Below are positions 6,493 to 11,266 of a stretch of DNA of 11,266 nt, piece by piece (the first letter of the stretch is position 1; each line of letters starts with the position of its first letter). A program made the position numbers and the translations under genes. Below the pieces are notes generated by a model that saw only the letters and a list, made by a program, of their open reading frames with translations, was not told where the DNA came from and did no database searches. The stretch is from Chloroflexota bacterium (lineage in GTDB: Bacteria; Chloroflexota; Anaerolineae; Anaerolineales; UBA11858), in assembly GCA_003513015.1 (NCBI GenBank), contig DOTA01000434.1, positions 1 to 11,266 on the forward strand, in the 5' to 3' direction.

Positions 6493-6497
6493 GAGAG
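6493..6497 (+). promoter_or_regulatory. Weak Shine-Dalgarno GAGAG before polA
   Basis: GAGAG lies four bases before the ATG at 6502. It supports that start over the in-frame ATG at 6364, which would add 46 residues overlapping the upstream gene and unlike any PolA N-terminus. Confidence 0.5.
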
Positions 6498-6501
6498 ATT
6501 T

Positions 6502-9309
6502 ATGCCAGAAATTTTGTATTTGATCGATGGCCACGCTTTGGCCTACCGGGCTTATTTTGCGCTGACAGCGGGCGGTGGGGGAGGGCGTTGGGTGACCAAT
6601 GCGGGCGAACCGACTGCCGGGGTTTATGGCTTTGCCAGCGTGCTGCTGCGCATCTTTGAGCAAGAAGACCCCGATTACCTGGCGGTGGTTTTTGATACCG
6701 GCAAGACTTTCCGCGATGAGCTTTTCCCCGAGTACAAAGGCACACGCGCCAAAATGCCCGATGATCTGCGCGTGCAAATCGAGCGCATGCGTGAATTAGT
6801 TGATTCTTTTAGCATTCCGCGGCTGGAGATGGATGGCTTCGAAGCCGATGATGTGCTCGGTAGCGTGGCCCGTGAGGCCGTCCGGCAGGGCTTGGGGGTT
6901 AAAATATTCACCGGGGATCGCGATTTACTGCAATTAGTGCAAGATCGCATCATCGTCAACCTACCGGGACGTTCGCTGGCAGATGCCAAAGATTATTTGG
7001 CGAAAGATGTGAGCGAATATCTGGGGGTGCGCCCAGATCAGGTGGTCGATTACAAAGCCCTGATGGGTGACAGTTCCGATAATATCCCGGGTGTGGCTGG
7101 GATTGGCAAGAAAACCGCTGCCGACTTGCTGGCACAATTTGATACCCTGGATGGGGTTTATGCCCATTTGGAGGAACTCAAACCTGGGGTGCGCAGCAAA
7201 CTCGAAGCCGGGCGCGAAAACGCTTACCTGAGTCAGAAGTTAGCCACTATTGTCACCGATTTGGAGGTGCCGCTTGATTTGCAGATGGCGCGCCCCGATC
7301 ATTTTCAGCCGGCCAGGGTCAACGAAATCTTCCGTGAGTTGGAGTTCCGCTCGTTGCTGCCGCGCCTGGATGGTCTGGTGCAAAAATATGGCAAAAGCAT
7401 GCCCCCAATTGCGCCTAAGGCCGGGCAGCAGCTTTCGTTGTTCGGCGACCAACCCAAAGCTGCTCAAACGTTAGCGGCACAACCCCAGGGAGCGGCGGAA
7501 ACCCAAATTATTGATTCAGCCGAAAAGCTAGAAAATCTGGTTGCCCAACTAAAAACAGCCGCCGTGATTGCCTTCGATACCGAAACCACTTCTACCGATC
7601 AAATGCAGGCCGATTTGGTGGGTATCTCGTTGGCGGTTGCGCCCGAAGCGGGCTATTACATCCCGGTGGGGCATGCGGAAGGCCAGCAACTCCCCTTGGA
7701 TGCCGTGCTCGAAGCGCTGAGCGCGCCGCTGACCAACCCAAACATCCCCAAAGCCGGGCACAACCTCAAATATGATTATGTGATGCTGGCGCGTTACGGC
7801 CTGCGCGTGACCCCGCTTTCCTTCGATACCATGTTGGCCGAATGGCTGGTCAACCCCGACTCGCGTAACCTGGGCTTGAAAAATCTCAGTTGGGTGCGGC
7901 TGGGCCATAAAATGACAGAAATCGATGTACTGATCGGCAAAGGCAAAAAACAAATCACTATGGCCGAAGTGCCCATCCCCGCCGCGGCGGCCTACGCCGC
8001 AGACGATGCCGCCGTGGTTTTGCGCCTGATGCCGCAGTTGCAGGAGGAGATGGATGTTGCGGCCCTGACCAAACTATTCGATGAAATCGAGATGCCCCTG
8101 GTGCCAATTCTGGCGCAAATGGAGATGACCGGCATTGAATTGGATCGCGCTTATTTAGGGAATATGTCCCGAGAATTGGCTACCCGTTTAATCGAGATCG
8201 AAGATCAAGTTTTTAAGTTGGTTGGCGAACCCTTTAATTTGAACTCCACCCAGCAGTTATCGCGGGCCTTGTTCGAGGTGCTCAAACTCAACCCACCCGA
8301 TCGTACGCGCAAAACCGCCAGCGGGCATTATTCCACAGCCGCGGGTGTGCTCGAATCCATGAGCAAATCTCACCCGGTGGTAGATCTGATTTTGGAGCAT
8401 CGCGAACTCTCCAAACTGCAATCCACCTATGTGGAGGCTTTACCCCAGCAGGTCAACCCACAGACGGGGCGAGTGCACACATCCTATAATCAGGCGGGTT
8501 CGCGCACCGGACGGCTGGCCTCTTCGGACCCCAATCTGCAGAATATCCCTATCCGCACCGAGTTGGGGCGCAAGGTGCGCCACGCTTTTGTGGCCGCGCC
8601 GAGCAAACAATTATTGGCAGTCGATTATTCGCAAGTGGAGTTGCGTATCGCCGCACACATGGCGCAAGATGAAGGCATGTTGGCGGCTTTCCGAGCGGGG
8701 CAAGATATTCACGCGGCTACTGCGGCGGCCATTTTTGGCGTTCCGTTGGAAGCGGTGACCAAAGATCAGCGGCGGCATGCCAAGGCGGTTAATTTTGGCT
8801 TGATTTACGGGATGAGTTCGTTTGGCCTGACGCGTTCCACGGATTTGACCCTGGCCGAGGCTGAAGATTTTGTGGAAGCTTATTTCCGGCAATTTCCCGG
8901 GATCAAGAAATATCTTGATAGTATTCGGGATCAGGCTGCCAAACAGGGGTATGTGGAAACACTCCTGGGCCGGCGGCGCTATTTCCCGGGACTGGTGAAT
9001 CCTTCCAATCAGCAAATCCGCATGCGGGAGGAGCGCGAAGCCATCAATGCGCCCATCCAGGGCACCGCGGCCGATATTATGAAAATCGCCATGTTGCGCG
9101 TTCCCGGGGCTTTAGCGCAAGCGCATCTCTCTGCTAAAATGTTATTGCAAGTTCACGATGAGATCGTGTTAGAATGCCCTGCGGAGGAACTTGCCGAAAC
9201 CGCCATCTTGGTGCAAAATACGATGGAACAAGCCTATTGCCTGGATATTCCCTTGCGAACGGATGCTCGCAGCGGATCCAATTGGGGCGAACTAGAGCCA
9301 GTTGAGTGA
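6502..9309 (+). CDS. polA: DNA polymerase I with 5' nuclease, proofreading and polymerase domains
   Basis: The 935-residue protein starts MPEILYLIDGHALAYRAY, a typical PolA N-terminus. It fills gaps and removes RNA primers in replication and repair. The 5' nuclease (about 1-290) shows VVFDTGKTFR, EADD at 115-118, TGDRD at 137-141 and GDSSDNIPG at 189-197. The 3'-5' exonuclease (about 335-520) keeps its catalytic residues: FDTE (D359, E361), HNLKYD (D425) and YAADDA (Y498, D502), so proofreading should be active. Polymerase motif A is AVDYSQVELR (D708), motif B is RRHAKAVNFGLIYG (R757, K761, F765, Y769) and motif C is QVHDE (H885, D886). F765 matches the Phe site that discriminates against dideoxynucleotides. 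The linker holds QLSLF at 310-314, a beta-clamp-type peptide. A glycine run (GGGGG, 24-28) lies in the N-terminal nuclease loop. Length and order match full three-domain PolA. The gene lies 29 bp after the fusion gene and 5 bp before the TPR gene. Confidence 0.98.
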   Translation: MPEILYLIDGHALAYRAYFALTAGGGGGRWVTNAGEPTAGVYGFASVLLRIFEQEDPDYLAVVFDTGKTFRDELFPEYKGTRAKMPDDLRVQIERMRELVDSFSIPRLEMDGFEADDVLGSVAREAVRQGLGVKIFTGDRDLLQLVQDRIIVNLPGRSLADAKDYLAKDVSEYLGVRPDQVVDYKALMGDSSDNIPGVAGIGKKTAADLLAQFDTLDGVYAHLEELKPGVRSKLEAGRENAYLSQKLATIVTDLEVPLDLQMARPDHFQPARVNEIFRELEFRSLLPRLDGLVQKYGKSMPPIAPKAGQQLSLFGDQPKAAQTLAAQPQGAAETQIIDSAEKLENLVAQLKTAAVIAFDTETTSTDQMQADLVGISLAVAPEAGYYIPVGHAEGQQLPLDAVLEALSAPLTNPNIPKAGHNLKYDYVMLARYGLRVTPLSFDTMLAEWLVNPDSRNLGLKNLSWVRLGHKMTEIDVLIGKGKKQITMAEVPIPAAAAYAADDAAVVLRLMPQLQEEMDVAALTKLFDEIEMPLVPILAQMEMTGIELDRAYLGNMSRELATRLIEIEDQVFKLVGEPFNLNSTQQLSRALFEVLKLNPPDRTRKTASGHYSTAAGVLESMSKSHPVVDLILEHRELSKLQSTYVEALPQQVNPQTGRVHTSYNQAGSRTGRLASSDPNLQNIPIRTELGRKVRHAFVAAPSKQLLAVDYSQVELRIAAHMAQDEGMLAAFRAGQDIHAATAAAIFGVPLEAVTKDQRRHAKAVNFGLIYGMSSFGLTRSTDLTLAEAEDFVEAYFRQFPGIKKYLDSIRDQAAKQGYVETLLGRRRYFPGLVNPSNQQIRMREEREAINAPIQGTAADIMKIAMLRVPGALAQAHLSAKMLLQVHDEIVLECPAEELAETAILVQNTMEQAYCLDIPLRTDARSGSNWGELEPVE
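7429..7443 (+). other. QLSLF beta-clamp-binding-type peptide in the PolA linker
   Basis: Residues 310-314 of PolA read QLSLF, the bacterial sliding-clamp-binding consensus QL(S/D)LF. They lie in a low-complexity stretch between the 5' nuclease and the 3'-5' exonuclease domains, where a flexible peptide would be accessible. Clamp binding is inferred from the motif. Confidence 0.6.
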
Positions 9310-9314
9310 AAAAT

Positions 9315-11266
9315 ATGACCACAGATCAAGATCACCGTTATCAACGTGCCATGAGCCAGGGCCACTCGGCAGCCTGGGATCAGGATTGGAACAAAGCAGC
9401 AGAATATTATCAGCAGGCTTTGAGCCAAAAACCGGATGATTTTAAAGCCACAAATAGTTTGGCGCTGGCGTTGTTTGAGATGCAAACTTTTGGGGATGCG
9501 TTGAAAATGTATCTGCAAGCAGCGAGAATAGCACCAGATGACCCGATCCCGTTGGAGAAGGTGGCTACGCTCTATGAACTTGGCAACAAACCCGATCTGG
9601 CAGCCGAAACAGCTGCGCGGGCGGGGGAACTTTATTTAAAACGCCAGGATGTTGAGAAAGCCATTGAAAACTGGTCGCGGGCTGTGAGTTTGAACCCCGA
9701 GCATTTACGGGCACACACTCGTCTGGCCCTGGTGTTTGAAAAAGTTGACCGTAAGCCGCAGGCTGCGCGCGAATATCTGCATATTGCCAGCCTAATGCAG
9801 CATTCCGGCGATATTGCCAAAGCGATTGATGCAGTCAATCGGGCCTTGAAAATCACTCCAGAGAATGCGGAGGCGCGACAGGCTTTGGTGATGTTGCGTA
9901 ATGGCACTTTGCTGCCCAAACCGGCCCGGCCGCGTGGCGGCACAACCTCCTCCCTGCGCAAAGGAACCGGGGAATTAAAGTTAGCCCCCCAAAAAGAGTC
10001 TGAAGATAGCGGTTTGAATCCGGTTGAAGAAGCCCAAAAAGATGCTTTGGCGGTTCTGGCTGAGTTGTTTTTCGATCAATCTGCCAGTGAAGGCGATGGC
10101 GCTGCTTCTGGCCGGCGAGAATTTCAAAGCATTGTTAGTGGGACCGGCCCATTATTCTCGAAGAAAATTGACCAGACCAAAATTATGCTGCACCTCAGCC
10201 AGGCGGTTGATTCTCAACTCACGGGTGATAATGCCCAATCTGCAGAGGAGTTGAAACGCGCCATCGATGCCGGTCTGGAGCATACGGCTGCTTATTTTCA
10301 ATTAGGATTTTTGCGCTTCGAAGCGGATCGTTTCGAGAGCGCTGTGCGGCATCTCCAGCGAGCGGTTCAATCCCCGAATTTTTCATTGGGTTCGCGTTTA
10401 TTGTTGGGGGAGGCATTCTTGAAGTTGGGCCGCGTCCAGGAAGCCGCAGTCTCCTATTTGGAGGCGCTAAAAATTGCAGATGTAGCCCTGGTTCCGGCTG
10501 ATTTATCAGATGGTTTGAGCCAACTCTACGATCCGTTAATTGAATCTCAAGCCCAAGAGAAAAACGAAAACCAACAAAAACAGGTCTGTACTAGCGTGTC
10601 TGAATTGTTGTTGCGACCTAACTGGCGCAATCATTTACGCCAGTTCCGCTCCCAGTCGATGGTTGGTGATGATGACGGGCCTCCCACACCCCTGGCGGAG
10701 GTGCTTATCGAAACGCGTGGCAGCCAGGTAGTTGGTGCCATGAATACCGTCAGGCAGTTGGCGCGCCAAGGTAAGGCTCAGGCCGCAGTGGAAGAGGCCT
10801 TTTTTGCCTTAGAACATGCTCCGACCTATTTGCCTTTGCATATCACCATTGCGGAATTGTTGCTGGCGCAAGGCTTGATCCCTGATGCCATCCAGAAGTA
10901 TATGGTGGTTGCGCGCTCCTATAGCGTACGCGGCGAAGCCGGAAGAGCGATTGATATGCTGCGCCGGGTGGTCGAGCTTTCACCGATGGATTTGGACGCG
11001 CGCAATCAGTTGATTGATCAATTGATCACACGCGGAACTAGCCAAAAAGCGGTCGATGAGTATGTCAAATTAGCTGAGGTTTATTACAGCCTGGCAGATT
11101 TAGCCAATGCCCGAAAAACTTATATGAACGCTTTGCGCCTGACCCAAATTTCGGATATCAAACCAAGCTGGCAGGTGCGAATCCTACACTGCATCGCGGA
11201 TATTGATGTTCAAAGTTTGGACTGGCGACAGGCGATGAAGGTTTATAAGGAAATTACCAGCCTCAC
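9315..11266 (+). CDS. TPR-repeat protein, C-terminus cut by window edge
   Basis: The frame is open from the ATG at 9315 through 650 codons to the right edge without a stop. Residues about 18-195 hold several tetratricopeptide-like helix pairs; examples are AAEYYQQALSQKPDD, DALKMYLQAARIAPDD, AIENWSRAVSLNPEH and AIDAVNRALKITPEN. A Pro/Gly/Ser/Thr-rich, poorly conserved-looking linker covers about 200-285. Further TPR-like repeats occur at about 305-390 (ELKRAIDAG, AVRHLQRAVQSP, AAVSYLEALKIAD) and about 475-650 (AIDMLRRVVELSPMD, ARKTYMNALRLT). There is no signal peptide or membrane segment, so it is probably a cytoplasmic scaffold for protein-protein contacts; the partner is unknown. The start lies 5 bp after the polA stop, and a weak GAGTGA overlapping that stop could serve as the ribosome site, implying translation coupled to polA. 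TPR proteins are too general to suggest a specific role. Confidence 0.88.
   Translation, partial: MTTDQDHRYQRAMSQGHSAAWDQDWNKAAEYYQQALSQKPDDFKATNSLALALFEMQTFGDALKMYLQAARIAPDDPIPLEKVATLYELGNKPDLAAETAARAGELYLKRQDVEKAIENWSRAVSLNPEHLRAHTRLALVFEKVDRKPQAAREYLHIASLMQHSGDIAKAIDAVNRALKITPENAEARQALVMLRNGTLLPKPARPRGGTTSSLRKGTGELKLAPQKESEDSGLNPVEEAQKDALAVLAELFFDQSASEGDGAASGRREFQSIVSGTGPLFSKKIDQTKIMLHLSQAVDSQLTGDNAQSAEELKRAIDAGLEHTAAYFQLGFLRFEADRFESAVRHLQRAVQSPNFSLGSRLLLGEAFLKLGRVQEAAVSYLEALKIADVALVPADLSDGLSQLYDPLIESQAQEKNENQQKQVCTSVSELLLRPNWRNHLRQFRSQSMVGDDDGPPTPLAEVLIETRGSQVVGAMNTVRQLARQGKAQAAVEEAFFALEHAPTYLPLHITIAELLLAQGLIPDAIQKYMVVARSYSVRGEAGRAIDMLRRVVELSPMDLDARNQLIDQLITRGTSQKAVDEYVKLAEVYYSLADLANARKTYMNALRLTQISDIKPSWQVRILHCIADIDVQSLDWRQAMKVYKEITSL

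Noticed and set aside
6364..6501. In-frame upstream start for polA at 6364
   Set aside because: The added 46 residues overlap the 3' end of the fusion gene and do not look like PolA; the ATG at 6502 has a GAGAG and gives a typical PolA N-terminus.
7549..7953. 134-codon minus-strand open frame inside polA
   Set aside because: It is antisense to the proofreading exonuclease region, which carries all expected catalytic motifs.

Overview
The window is an ordinary-looking bacterial chromosomal segment, moderately GC-rich by eye. It is most consistent with a member of the Chloroflexota, probably Anaerolineae-like. That placement is an inference from gene style: a short stand-alone MetE-core protein, a cysteine-rich exported transglycosylase, a Roadblock-containing receiver protein and a long TPR protein next to a three-domain DNA polymerase I. 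No rRNA, tRNA, CRISPR array or intact insertion sequence is visible, and no gap between genes exceeds about 125 bases.

Left half, minus strand, read right to left from about 4800 to 1. First comes an exported lytic-transglycosylase-like protein (4799-3129). Next is a 348-residue methionine-synthase core-type methyltransferase (3072-2026). Last is a GH36 alpha-galactosidase-like protein that runs off the left edge (1902-1). The two intergenic gaps each hold a clear inverted repeat: a near-perfect 28-bp palindrome at 3095-3122, and a 10-bp perfect inverted repeat with a 19-nt loop at 1956-1994. The gap before the GH36 gene also carries a 12-bp direct repeat.

Right half, plus strand, divergent from the left half across a 110-bp region (4800-4909) with promoter-like sequences on both strands. 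It looks like a three-gene operon. The first gene (4910-6472) encodes an unusual fusion of a degenerate CheY-like receiver, a Roadblock/LC7-like domain, an acidic linker and a C-terminal domain resembling an IS200/IS605 TnpA (Y1, HUH) transposase that has lost its catalytic residues. After 29 nt comes polA (6502-9309), a complete DNA polymerase I with 5' nuclease, intact proofreading 3'-5' exonuclease and polymerase motifs, plus a QLSLF beta-clamp-type peptide in its linker. After 5 nt comes a TPR-repeat protein (9315 to beyond the right edge).

The most unusual item is the fusion protein: an apparently domesticated, catalytically dead transposase fold joined to signalling-type domains and placed directly upstream of polA. 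Its function is unknown. Co-transcription with polA is suggested by spacing only.
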